The notes: generated by a model from the sequence alone, not told the origin. A DNA stretch of 58,575 nt from Candidatus Pantoea gossypiicola (GCF_008632075.1 NZ_VWVM01000021.1:1-58575); one strand, 5' to 3'. Positions 1-7,967 are shown, counted from the first letter of the stretch. Numbers and translations are program-made.

Positions 1-127
1 TGGTGGCAGAGTCAGTAGAAATCTATAACAGTCAGCGGCCACATCTGTCGCTGAAATACAAAACGCCTGATGCAGTGCATCAGGCGTTTTAACGGCATAA
101 CGTGTCAACCTATGCCAGGACTAGTCA
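1..127 (+). mobile_element. 3' end of an IS3-family insertion sequence (transposase C-terminus plus putative right end)
   Basis: From base 3 an open frame runs into the window and ends with a stop at 90-92. Its last residues (YNSQRPHLSLKYKTPDAVHQ, then AF) are the typical C-terminus of an IS3-family OrfB transposase, a DDE enzyme. The 25 bp palindrome at 63-90 lies inside these codons and may also end transcription. The following bases to about 127 (gtgtcaacctatgccagg, ending agtca) look like a terminal inverted repeat closing with the CA typical of this family. The element sits just downstream of the convergent rnfH gene. The left part is outside the window, so whether the element is intact cannot be judged. 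The family call is by recall of the motif. Confidence 0.75.
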
Positions 128-159
128 CTGCCATCCGCTGATTCTGGCGGGATAACGAC

Positions 160-453
160 TTATTTTTTGCTTTCTGCCGCCCGCTCTGCGCGCTGACGAC
201 GCAGCTCTTTTGGATCGGCAATTAGTGGACGATAGATCTCAATACGATCGCCCTCCTGAACCACATCATCCAGCTTCACTGGCCGACTATAGACGCCAAC
301 TTTATTACTGGCGAGGTCGATTTCCCGACGCAGTTCCAGCAGGCCTGACTTCAGTATGGCCTGCTCTACCGTGCAGCCCTGCTCCACTGTCACGTAAAGC
401 TGATACTGCTTTTCAGGCAAGGCATAAACCACCTCGACGGAAATATCAGGCAC
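160..453 (-). CDS. rnfH: RnfH family ubiquitin-like protein
   Basis: A 97-residue protein beginning VPDISVEVVYALPEKQ, closely matching E. coli RnfH (YfjF), a small beta-grasp (ubiquitin-fold) protein of unknown biochemical role. The frame is open further upstream, but that extension lies inside ratA and looks non-coding. The GTG at 451-453 is preceded by GAGG and overlaps the end of ratA by 8 bases, which suggests translational coupling. The C-terminus (PLIADPKELRRQRAERAAES) keeps the charged tail of the family. Same order as in E. coli: ratA then rnfH, divergent from smpB. Confidence 0.93.
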   Translation of the reverse strand: MPDISVEVVYALPEKQYQLYVTVEQGCTVEQAILKSGLLELRREIDLASNKVGVYSRPVKLDDVVQEGDRIEIYRPLIADPKELRRQRAERAAESKK

Positions 454-880
454 GGTAAACCTCTTTGGCACGCTGAGTGAAGGCCTGCACCATGCTGTTG
501 GCCAGCTCTTTGAAGATACGACCAAAAGCCATCTCTACCAGCATGTTGGTGAATTCAAACTCCAGGCTTAACTCAACCTTACAGGCATCATCGCCCAGCG
601 AGACGAACGTCCAGCCGCCGGTCAACTTGCGGAACGGTCCATCAACCAGTTGCATATGGATGCTCTGGTTATCCGTCAGGGTATTGCGGGTGGTAAACGT
701 TTTGCTGATGCCCGCCTTTGACACATCCACGGACGCCGTCATCTGATTATCAGAGACATCCAGCACGCGACTTCCGGTACAACCCGGCAGGAATTGCGGA
801 TAGGCATCCACGTCATTTACAAGTTGGTACATCTGCCCGGCACTAAACGGGACCAGCGCCGAACGACTAATCTGAGCCAT
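446..880 (-). CDS. ratA: RatA family protein (COQ10/START-like)
   Basis: 144 residues starting MAQISRSALVPFSAGQMYQL. This is the polyketide cyclase/START-like fold of the RatA/COQ10 family. E. coli RatA was described as a toxin that binds 50S subunits and blocks subunit joining; relatives bind ubiquinone, so the native role is debated. Length is that of the family. It reads divergently from smpB with about 160 bases between, and forms an operon with rnfH, whose GTG start overlaps its stop. No defects seen. Confidence 0.93.
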   Translation of the reverse strand: MAQISRSALVPFSAGQMYQLVNDVDAYPQFLPGCTGSRVLDVSDNQMTASVDVSKAGISKTFTTRNTLTDNQSIHMQLVDGPFRKLTGGWTFVSLGDDACKVELSLEFEFTNMLVEMAFGRIFKELANSMVQAFTQRAKEVYRA

Positions 881-1038
881 AATGGTTCCTGTTCATCACA
901 AAACCGCTGAATAATAGCATTTTCAGCGATTAAACAAAAATGTCCCCGGGTAAGGGTGTGCTAGAATATCCCGTTTCCTGCTGCCCCGCTGGACTGGGGA
1001 TGCGATAACCGACTAAGTGATGTAAAATACGCCGCACT

Positions 1039-1521
1039 ATGACAAAGAAAAAAACACACAAACCCGGTTCTGCCACTGTTGCCATGAACAAACGCGCCCG
1101 CCACGAGTACTTCATTGAAGAGGAGTATGAAGCGGGATTGTCGTTACAAGGATGGGAAGTTAAGTCGCTTCGTGCCGGTAAAGCCAACATCAGCGACAGC
1201 TATATTTTGCTGCGCGATGGCGAAGCCTTTCTGTTCGGTTCAACCTTTCAACCCTTAGCCGTTGCCTCCAGCCACGTGGTCTGTGACCCGACGCGCAGCC
1301 GTAAGCTGCTGCTGAAGCAACGTGAACTCGACTCTCTGTATGGCCGCGTTAACCGCGAAGGCTACACCATCGTGGCACTGTCGCTGTACTGGAAGAATGC
1401 CTGGTGCAAACTGAAGATTGGTGTTGCACGCGGTAAGAAAGAGCACGACAAGCGCGATGATATTAAAGATCGCGAATGGAAATTAGACAAAGCACGTATC
1501 ATGAAGAATTCAGCGCGTTAA
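1039..1521 (+). CDS. smpB: SsrA-binding protein SmpB
   Basis: 160 residues, the same length as E. coli SmpB. It has the oligonucleotide-binding barrel (HEYFIEEEYEAGLSLQGWEV, then KSLRAGKANISDSY) and a basic C-terminal tail (DKARIMKNSAR) that enters the decoding centre during trans-translation. It brings alanyl-tmRNA to stalled ribosomes. The tmRNA gene itself starts 43 bases downstream, so both parts of the rescue system are adjacent. A possible -10 (tagaat, about 961-966) lies upstream. Confidence 0.97.
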   Translation: MTKKKTHKPGSATVAMNKRARHEYFIEEEYEAGLSLQGWEVKSLRAGKANISDSYILLRDGEAFLFGSTFQPLAVASSHVVCDPTRSRKLLLKQRELDSLYGRVNREGYTIVALSLYWKNAWCKLKIGVARGKKEHDKRDDIKDREWKLDKARIMKNSAR

Positions 1522-1564
1522 GCACTGGATTTTAGGTTGTTTAGTTGCTAGTATTTGTAGTTCT

Positions 1565-1927
1565 GGGGCTGATTCTGGACTCGACGGGATTGTGAAGCCT
1601 TAGGAGCATGCCGAGGGGCGGTTTGCCTCGTAAAAAGCCGCAAAAAAAATAGTCGCAAACGACGAAAACTACGCTTTAGCAGCTTAATAACCTGCTCTTA
1701 GCCTTCTCTCCCTAGCTTCCGCTCTTAAGACGGGGATCAAGAGAAGTCAAACCCAAAAGAGATCGCGTGGATGCCTTGCCTGGGGTTGAAGCGTTAAATC
1801 CAATCAGGATAGTCTGTTAGTGGCGTGTCTGTTCGCAGCTAACCGGCGAATGTAAAAACTGACTAAGCATGTAGTGCCGACGGTGTAGTAATTTCGGACG
1901 CGGGTTCAACTCCCGCCAGCTCCACCA
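1565..1927 (+). ncRNA. ssrA: tmRNA (ssrA)
   Basis: 363 bases, the length of the E. coli tmRNA. The 5' end is ggggctgattctgg and the 3' end is ggttcaactcccgcc followed by agctccacca, giving the tRNA-like acceptor and T arm. The tag reading frame at 1655-1687 encodes ANDENYALAA and a stop, identical to the E. coli tag. The 3' end and downstream hairpin are a known target for P4-type integrases, which explains the satellites that follow. Confidence 0.98.
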
Positions 1928-1960
1928 AAATTCTTCAAAGATGGTTCCAGTGCCATCCGC

Positions 1961-2017
1961 AGAAGTCCTGAAAGCCCGCACGGCACAAGCCCTGCGGGCT
2001 TTTTTGTGTCTGTAATC
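1961..2017 (+). repeat. ssrA-downstream hairpin, copy 1 (attL-like; also tmRNA terminator)
   Basis: Contains agcccgca...tgcgggct followed by a T run, an intrinsic terminator for ssrA, then gtgtctgtaatc. The same block recurs at 14697-14752 and, more diverged, at 17927-17984. Copies 1 and 2 share tgcgggcttttttgtgtc plus tgtaatc without a mismatch, so the crossover site of the first satellite probably lies here. The integrase gene follows directly. Confidence 0.8.
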
Positions 2018-2047
2018 TTCCGAGACGATCCGCCTGAATCCAGAGAT

Positions 2048-2102
2048 AATTGGTACACGAATTGGTACACGCTATAATGTATACCAAAAACGTGTACCAA
2101 TT
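2048..2102 (+). promoter_or_regulatory. Integrase promoter with 12 bp direct and inverted repeats
   Basis: A -35-like ttggta (2050-2055), 17 base spacer and perfect -10 tataat (2073-2078) point at the integrase gene. The 12-mer aattggtacacg occurs twice head to tail (2048-2059, 2060-2071) over the -35 and spacer, and once inverted at 2091-2102. The same 12-mer occurs at the other end of the element (14582). They therefore look like integrase arm sites that also allow autoregulation. This role is inferred. Confidence 0.75.
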
Positions 2103-2119
2103 ATGGACGGAAATCAGTC

Positions 2120-3326
2120 ATGGCGCGGATGACACGCCCCCTCACCAATAACGAAATCCTTAAAGCTAAGCCTCAAGAGAAAGACTTCACACTGCATGAT
2201 GGTGACGGCCTTTTCCTACTCATTAAAACGTCGGGTAAGAAGCTATGGCGTTTTCGCTACCAGCGGCCAGCAAGTAGCAGCCGTACAAACCTTAGTCTTG
2301 GCTCCTACCCTGCACTGACGCTTGCGGTTGCACGACAAATGCGTGACCAATACCTGTCGCTACTTGCTCAAGGTATTGACCCACAAAAGCAACAAGAAGA
2401 GTTATCGGAGCAACGCCAAATCGAGCTGGATAGCATTTTCTCAGCTGTGGCCGGGAATTGGTTTCAGTTGAAAAGCAAAAGTGTCACAGAGGATTATGCG
2501 AAGGATATTTGGCGATCGCTGGAGAAAGACATATTTCCCGCTATTGGAGAGATTCCTGTTCAGGCGCTTAAAGCCAGAACGATCGTAGAATCACTTGAAC
2601 CTATAAAGGCACGAGGTGCTTTAGAAACAGTTCGCAGGTTAGTGTAGCGGATTAAGGAGATCATGATTTATGCGGTTAACACCGGTTTAATTGATGTAAA
2701 CCCTGCTTCTGGTATTGGTATGGCCTTTGAAAAAACCAAAAAAACAAAACATGCCTACACTTCGCCCGGAAGAACTACCCAAGCTAATGCGTTCACTGCA
2801 TATGTCTAACCTATCCGTTGCAACACGTTGTCTTATAGAATGGCAACTTCTGACACTTGTTCGACCTTCTGAAGCCTCTGGAGCAAAATGGGATGAAATC
2901 AATCTTGATGAAAAGCTCTGGAGGATTCCAGCCGAACGCATGAAAGCTAATCGTGAGCATATCGTACCTCTATCTCCCCATGCTTTGATTCTCCTTGATG
3001 TCATGAAGACTATCAGTATCAATCGAGAGCACATCTTCCCGAGCAGGAATGATCCTAAGCAGCCAATGAATAGCCAGACTGCAAATGCTGCTTTAAAAAG
3101 AATCGGATATGGTGGTAAGTTAGTTGCACATGGACTTCGCTCAATTGCAAGTACAGCCATGAATGAAGCTGGATTAAATCCTGATATCATAGAATCCGCA
3201 TTGGCTCATTCAGATAAAAACGAAGTCCGGCGAGCATATAACCGCTCGACATATATTAAGCAACGAATCCAATTAATTTATTGGTGGGGAGAATTTGTTT
3301 ATAGAAATAATTTCTCTCAAAAATAG
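2120..3326 (+). pseudogene. int: P4-type tyrosine integrase, inactivated
   Basis: The N-terminal part (MARMTRPLTNNEILKAKP) and C-terminal part (LVRPSEA, HGLRSIAST and the later YNRSTY) are those of P4-family site-specific integrases, with the catalytic Arg, HxxR and Tyr present. The frame is broken twice. A TAG at 2645-2647 stands where CAG (Gln) would be expected. A one-base insertion in the A6 run near 2730-2735 then shifts the rest of the gene into another frame. About 400 residues in total if repaired, which fits the family. Unless both are sequencing errors, the satellite cannot integrate or excise by itself. Confidence 0.88.
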
Positions 3327-3379
3327 ATAAACCATAGGTCACAATTAATAAATCAAATCTCAACTAGAAGGAATTATAT

Positions 3380-3754
3380 ATGGACATAAGTTTTTTCAAA
3401 AGCGCTCTTAAATACCACGCCACCCTCACCATTTTGAGTGTTGTTATACTATATCTTTTAACTCCAATGTTTAATAATATTAACTTCATATCCGAACATC
3501 CTTGGATGTGCCTGATCACCTTCATCGTTGCAGTTAACGCATGTTTAAAAGTCATTTTTATAAGCCAAGGCAGAAGCAATGGCAAACCAAAGCATGAGAA
3601 AGCATCTAAGATTGAAGGAAATAAAATAAATAGAAATAAAGCAAAAAACATTTCAATTATAACTGATGGTGAATTAACAAAAAATGAGATAAACGATAAT
3701 GAAGCTTCCGGAGATTTTATCATTGGTCAAGGTACCAAGAATGGAAAAAAATAA
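3380..3754 (+). CDS. Two-helix membrane protein, first gene of ABC-3C-like operon
   Basis: 124 residues with AAGGA upstream of the ATG. Two hydrophobic segments (about 14-31 and 41-62) are followed by a charged linker and a polar tail of short alternating repeats (KINRNKAKNISI; NEINDNEASGDFIIG at 102-116). The tail motif recurs at the N-terminus of the next protein. It starts an AT-rich operon with an overlapping CTD-type subunit, a middle component and an SMC-like ATPase. By position it is the likely effector or membrane anchor of an ABC-three-component conflict system; a two-helix pore-like effector is a plausible reading. I know of no characterised relative. Confidence 0.75.
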   Translation: MDISFFKSALKYHATLTILSVVILYLLTPMFNNINFISEHPWMCLITFIVAVNACLKVIFISQGRSNGKPKHEKASKIEGNKINRNKAKNISIITDGELTKNEINDNEASGDFIIGQGTKNGKK

Positions 3755-4322
3755 CGGTCTCCAAATAAATGATAACACTATAAGTGATAATAGTGCTGAA
3801 CGAGATCTTATTATCGGTACTAATTATAGTTTTAATGAGGTCAGGGCTAAAAGCAATGCTTTAGCCAATCTATTATTGCGGTGTAAAGAACTGCGCTCTT
3901 CTGACCCTGAATATAAATATATGCTCGATGAGCTGCAAGAATATTTACTCCCTAGGCCAGGAAGAAAAATTATTGGTTTGGAAGGGAAGTTAAGAGAGGG
4001 GGACAGGTTAGACTTGCTTGAAGACGCTTTGTTTCTTGAAAACAAATTTGCGCGTCGCGTCTCAAAAAATCAGTTTTCATCTTCAGAAGAAGTAATCTAT
4101 TGTCATTGTCTAAGCAAGATAAACTCCTCTTTTTCACATTATATCAAACCACTGTTTAAAAACACAGTAAGCACTGCTATAATCGAACGTATGATTTTCG
4201 ATAGAATAGTGGAGCCACTTTATGAAGAAGTTTCCGAAGTCAATGCAGCCGTATCATTTGATTTGATAAGGGGAATGATCTTCTTTTTAACTGGCAAGTG
4301 TCATATTCGGTGGGTTGGATAA
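3741..4322 (+). CDS. ABC-3C system CTD-type subunit
   Basis: 193 residues from the ATG at 3741; an earlier ATG at 3699 lies deep in the upstream gene and is less likely. Residues 12-26 (NTISDNSAERDLIIG) repeat a motif from the tail of the upstream membrane protein. The middle (LLPRPGRKIIGLEGKL) and the C-terminus (RGMIFFLTGKCHIRW) resemble the C-terminal domains that define effectors of ABC-three-component systems, which are thought to dock on the ATPase/middle-component complex. Overlaps the upstream gene by 14 bases and the next gene as TAATG. The family call is by recall; effector and CTD, usually one polypeptide, may here be split in two. Confidence 0.75.
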   Translation: MEKNNGLQINDNTISDNSAERDLIIGTNYSFNEVRAKSNALANLLLRCKELRSSDPEYKYMLDELQEYLLPRPGRKIIGLEGKLREGDRLDLLEDALFLENKFARRVSKNQFSSSEEVIYCHCLSKINSSFSHYIKPLFKNTVSTAIIERMIFDRIVEPLYEEVSEVNAAVSFDLIRGMIFFLTGKCHIRWVG

Positions 4323-4816
4323 TGATAATATATCATCCTTTTAAAGACGCTAATCATTGTTTATATAGAATAATTAGCTTGCTATACAATAATAAATCTT
4401 CAATAAGTGAAGAGCAAATTAACTTCATGGATTTTTATTATTTATTCCCCAGTCAACTTAAAAATATCACCGGCTGGCCGAGATCTAATTCTAAGCTAGC
4501 TGTAGATATTGGTAAAATAGGTGACTCATATGAAAAAATTGAAAACCCAAGAAGAGTTTTTTTCGAACTAAACATAATAAGAAAAAACACCTTGGCTCAT
4601 TTATTTTCAAAAAAAATAATATCTCTTAACGAAAACAAGTTACATCTTCATGAAGAAAAGATCCCTACTGAATTAATAAATAAATTAGAGTCCGACTCTT
4701 TCAGAAAAGGATTTGAATATAGTGTTATAGCCAAGGAAATCCCTAAAATAAAGTTTAAGGGTAAAAATGGTTTAAAGGCTAAAACTAACCTTATGGAATA
4801 TCGTTATGACAACTAA
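4322..4816 (+). CDS. ABC-3C system middle component
   Basis: 164 residues from the ATG at 4322, which overlaps the previous stop (TAATG). The N-terminus MIIYHPFKDANHCLYRIISL and the segment FMDFYYLFPSQLKNI resemble the small middle components of ABC-three-component systems, probably the group called MC5; the subgroup is uncertain. These proteins are proposed to link the SMC-like ATPase to the effector. The stop lies 11 bases inside the ATPase gene. A longer frame begins at 4298, but the extra eight residues overlap the preceding gene. Confidence 0.72.
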   Translation: MIIYHPFKDANHCLYRIISLLYNNKSSISEEQINFMDFYYLFPSQLKNITGWPRSNSKLAVDIGKIGDSYEKIENPRRVFFELNIIRKNTLAHLFSKKIISLNENKLHLHEEKIPTELINKLESDSFRKGFEYSVIAKEIPKIKFKGKNGLKAKTNLMEYRYDN

Positions 4817-6728
4817 AAAAAGCACACTACAGCTCAATAGATTAGTGGTTTATTATGGCATTAAAAAAATCTATGATGAGGATTTTCATGCTGGTGTTAA
4901 TATTATTCGAGGAGAACACTCAGTCGGAAAATCAACTATTTTAGACATGATTTTCTATGTTCTTGGAGGAGAGCCTAAAAAGGATGATTGGAAATACCCT
5001 GCGGATGTCTGTTCTAACGTTTTAGCTGAGATATCAGTTAATAAGAAAACTATAACTTTAAAACGGCAGATTAATTCCGAGGGAGGAATTCCTCATATAG
5101 AAATATACGACGGGAATTACGACAAAGCGATTAAAGACGTGGGAGACTGGAGCGATTACGGCTCACGACGTAATAATGATAAGCTAAGTTTTTCAGAGAT
5201 CATGTTTGAACTTTTTGATTGGGGTCAATATAAATCTAGCGATTATCATAATTTAACAATGCATCAGATAATGCGCTTAATTTACCTGAGTCAATCCTCA
5301 GATTCAAACAGAATATTTCGAAAAGAGTCTACCCGTTCTGATAATGAAAACACTCGACTTGCAATTGCAGAATTTTTATTAGGCCTTGATGATCTTGAAA
5401 CTCACTCCTATAGGCAAAGTCTATTAAAAAATGAGCGAGAATATGAGATTAGCGGCACAGAATTGAGAACTTATTTTGAAGTTTTGGGGAACACCGCAGA
5501 CTTAACAGTTGAAAAAATCAATGAAGCAATTGAACAAAAGAAAGTTGAGCTTGATGATATTAATGCTAAAAGATCCTTGCTTCTTGATAAGAATGGAACC
5601 TTTGACGATTTAGGTGAAAATAATATTTCCAATGAAAGAAATATGGCACTTGAAAAAAGCCATAAGCTTACAATGAAAATAAACACTAAAAATATTGAAC
5701 TAGATTCTATTAAGATAGAACTTCAAGACTGCATACTGTTCGGTAAAAGTCTTAACTACAGAATGAAAGCCTTAAATGAATCAAAAGATACTTATCAAAG
5801 TCTTGGGAAAATATCTTTTGATTATTGCCCATGCTGTTTTACTCCTATTTCAGATAGTTCTAAAGAGGATGAAGCCGGATGTGCTTTATGTAAAGCCAGT
5901 GAACTCACAGCTTCGCTTACTGAGAAGTACATTGAGACTTTAAATGAATTACAATATCAGACGAGACAAAATGAAACTATAATTAGAAAATTATCAGAAA
6001 ACATTGAATATCTCGAAGGGTTTATTGCAGAGCTAAATATTGAATTACAGTCTACACAAAATAAATTATTTGATTTAAGTTTAACTTCCAATCACAGAGA
6101 GCTAGCAATCGCTGAGATCATTGAGGAAAGAACTGCAAAACTATTAGAAATAAGTTCATTGAATGAAAAAATAGAATCTGCAAGTAAGGTTGATAATTTA
6201 ATAAAGCGAAGAGAGTATATTCTACAGAAAATCGAGGCGTGCAGAAACAAAATTACCGCATTAGAGGCTAAAAATGCGGAGCGCCGAACTTATGTCTACA
6301 AAATACTTGGGGATATTTCGACCAATATTCTTGAGATGGATTCGGGTAATGAGGAGAAGTTTAAAAGTGCAACTAGCCTTTCGACTGAAATTGATTTCGC
6401 TAAAGATAGATGGTTACTTAATGAACGGGTTAACTACTCTGATAGTTCCAATGTAGTTAAAAAAGCCGCTTTACACTTGGCGTTTTTATTATTCTCAATT
6501 ACTGACGAATATTGTCGCTATCCGCGTTTTTCAATAATGGACTTTGAATGTGGTGATATAAACGAAGAGAGAAGTCAGAACCTTCAGAAAATAATCACAT
6601 CTTGCCTTGATGGTAAAGTCGATTACCAATTGATCATGACAACGTCTAAAGTCGCTCCGAGTCTTAATAATGATGAATTGGGGGTAGGTCGTTTTTACGG
6701 AAAAAATGACTATATATTGAAAATTTAA
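4806..6728 (+). CDS. SMC/RecN-like ATPase of ABC-3C system
   Basis: 640 residues. Walker A GEHSVGKST at 36-44. A long Glu/Lys-rich coiled coil follows (about 200-520), interrupted by a four-cysteine cluster (C341, C344, C359, C362) at its tip that looks like a zinc-binding hinge. The C-terminal ATPase half has FSIMDFE (Asp 579, Glu 581) as Walker B. This is the Rad50-like layout of ABC-3C ATPases, which are proposed to sense invading nucleic acid and release the effector. It ends the operon and is very AT-rich compared with the satellite genes, a sign of cargo acquired separately. It sits between int and the delta/sid genes, a position known in P4 satellites as a defence hotspot. Confidence 0.85.
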   Translation: MTTKKSTLQLNRLVVYYGIKKIYDEDFHAGVNIIRGEHSVGKSTILDMIFYVLGGEPKKDDWKYPADVCSNVLAEISVNKKTITLKRQINSEGGIPHIEIYDGNYDKAIKDVGDWSDYGSRRNNDKLSFSEIMFELFDWGQYKSSDYHNLTMHQIMRLIYLSQSSDSNRIFRKESTRSDNENTRLAIAEFLLGLDDLETHSYRQSLLKNEREYEISGTELRTYFEVLGNTADLTVEKINEAIEQKKVELDDINAKRSLLLDKNGTFDDLGENNISNERNMALEKSHKLTMKINTKNIELDSIKIELQDCILFGKSLNYRMKALNESKDTYQSLGKISFDYCPCCFTPISDSSKEDEAGCALCKASELTASLTEKYIETLNELQYQTRQNETIIRKLSENIEYLEGFIAELNIELQSTQNKLFDLSLTSNHRELAIAEIIEERTAKLLEISSLNEKIESASKVDNLIKRREYILQKIEACRNKITALEAKNAERRTYVYKILGDISTNILEMDSGNEEKFKSATSLSTEIDFAKDRWLLNERVNYSDSSNVVKKAALHLAFLLFSITDEYCRYPRFSIMDFECGDINEERSQNLQKIITSCLDGKVDYQLIMTTSKVAPSLNNDELGVGRFYGKNDYILKI

Positions 6729-6795
6729 TTTCACGTCAGCTCAGTTTACTTTGAGACTAGCGCGCAATGCTATCCCCGCCACGCCTGCCCGCTTT

Positions 6796-6873
6796 ATGCA
6801 TCGCTTTTCATGCAGGTGCATGATGCGGGCCGGACCGCGTCCGGCATGGCCTGAATGGGGAAAAGCGATGCAT
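6796..6873. repeat. Large palindromic region, possible cos/packaging site
   Basis: Perfect 14 bp inverted repeat atgcatcgcttttc (6796-6809) and gaaaagcgatgcat (6860-6873) enclosing a second perfect hairpin gccggac-cgc-gtccggc (6829-6845). Many further atgca/tgcat words lie around it up to 6910. The right half contains ggcctgaatggggaaaagc, which partly resembles the P2/P4 cohesive-end sequence (gggg-aaa-gc). A cos or packaging role is inferred from position between cargo and delta/sid. The rest of 6729-7002 holds only the delta terminator. Confidence 0.5.
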
Positions 6874-6967
6874 GTTTTTTCATGCAAATCCATGCACGCT
6901 ATGCATGCATCACTCTTTACAAAGCGGCTGGCCAGAAAAAGGGCCTCAGAAAGGCAAAGCGAAGACA

Positions 6968-6994
6968 CAAAAAAGCCGCTGGTCGGCAGCGGCT
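6968..6994 (-). terminator. Terminator of the sid-delta operon
   Basis: agccgct (6974-6980) pairs with agcggct (6988-6994). On the minus strand the hairpin is followed by a run of T. It lies just after the delta stop. Confidence 0.8.
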
Positions 6995-7002
6995 GTGTGG
7001 GA

Positions 7003-7254
7003 TTAATGTACCTGGCGAAATGCAGAACCGTAACGGCCCAGCGTCTGACGCTCCCTTACCGGTTCCGGTAGCGCTTCCGGTACTTTTTCCTGCTGTGGCG
7101 GTGCGGTGATGACTTTTGTGATGCTCTCGTTTGTCTTGAAGGTGCAGGAGCAGTCCAGGTTAGTGCACTGGTGATATCGCTCTTTCACCTGTTCGGACAT
7201 ATAGCGGCTCGATTTGGTGTGTGCCGCGCTTTTGCAGTAGGGGCAGTGCATCAT
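7003..7254 (-). CDS. Ogr/Delta-type zinc-finger late activator
   Basis: 83 residues starting MMHCPYCKSAAHTKSSRYMS, the Ogr/Delta zinc-finger family (Cys pairs CPYC and CTNLDC) of P2 and P4. Ogr and Delta bind half sites TGT/ACA upstream of late promoters and recruit RNA polymerase. P4 Delta is a tandem fusion of two such domains; this one has a single domain and is nearer P2 Ogr in size. Its start overlaps the sid stop (ATGA), so the two are co-translated. Psu, which accompanies these genes in P4, is not found here. Confidence 0.88.
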   Translation of the reverse strand: MMHCPYCKSAAHTKSSRYMSEQVKERYHQCTNLDCSCTFKTNESITKVITAPPQQEKVPEALPEPVRERQTLGRYGSAFRQVH

Positions 7255-7967
7255 TTCTGGCTGCCCTCCTGAAGTTTTACACGCTGTGCCCGGATTGATT
7301 CCCCCAGCTTCTGACGGCGCAGGGGGCGCGTATATAGCTCCATATCAACCCCCGTCAGCGCCGGACGATGCAGGCCGATATTCTCCAGCAGCGGAGCCTC
7401 TTTCAGCACGCTCTCTGGCAGAGCCGCAGCCGCCTGAGTCAGCGCTTCACCGACCAGATAAGCCACGTCCTTAATCCGGTCCCGGTCATCACCGGCAAAC
7501 GTCGGGGAAAGTTCTTCGCGCCGGATACGCAGCTTAATGGCCCACAGCAGCGACGGACTTACGTTCCGCAGGGCTGACTGCCAGTGCGCATCCGAGAAAC
7601 CGGTAAACGCCTCGCGGTGTGATTCCACGTACTCTTTGCCACTGCCGCAGCATTTCAGCATCGCCTCCTGCTTATCCAGCGCCAGCTCTTTCAGCAGCCC
7701 GCCGAACTCATCGGCCAGTTCCCGGCTGGCGATGCGCTGAGAATGTTCGGCGCGCAGCTCGTCGGTGAGATTGCCTCGCAGGTTGCGAAAGCTCGTGCGC
7801 CAGTTGCTCTCGGCTTCTTTCCCTGCCTCGATGGCTGCCTGCTGTTCTTTTTCACAGCGGGCGATATCGGCGCAGATACCGTTATAGGCTTTCATCCTTT
7901 CGGTATGTTCAGCGCGGGCTTTCTCGAAGCGTTCCAGTGATGCAGGTTTCTGTTCCGGGGTGGTCAT
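7251..7967 (-). CDS. sid: Capsid-size determination protein (Sid-like)
   Basis: 238 residues, near the 244 of P4 Sid. It shares with Sid, as recalled, the N-terminal pattern LEKARAxH, the block WRTSFRNLRGNLTDELRAEH and SRELADEF. It is rich in helices and charge. Sid forms an outer scaffold that makes the helper capsid assemble as the small T=4 shell into which only the satellite genome fits. First gene of a two-gene minus-strand operon with delta. A decayed second copy lies at about 16385-16640. Confidence 0.85.
   Translation of the reverse strand: MTTPEQKPASLERFEKARAEHTERMKAYNGICADIARCEKEQQAAIEAGKEAESNWRTSFRNLRGNLTDELRAEHSQRIASRELADEFGGLLKELALDKQEAMLKCCGSGKEYVESHREAFTGFSDAHWQSALRNVSPSLLWAIKLRIRREELSPTFAGDDRDRIKDVAYLVGEALTQAAAALPESVLKEAPLLENIGLHRPALTGVDMELYTRPLRRQKLGESIRAQRVKLQEGSQK

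Noticed and set aside
63..91. Palindrome read as a stand-alone terminator of an upstream gene
   Set aside because: It lies within the last transposase codons, so it is first of all coding; a terminator function remains possible.
2711..2742. Second half of int taken as a separate intact gene starting at TTG
   Set aside because: The protein begins in the middle of the integrase fold and joins the first half if one base is removed; a pseudogene explains both parts.
6751..7109. Overlapping open frames on the plus strand over the palindromic block (MRLARNAIPATPARF...)
   Set aside because: They run through the inverted repeats and the delta terminator, have odd Cys/Met/Arg-rich composition, and are better explained by the repeats; no credible RBS.
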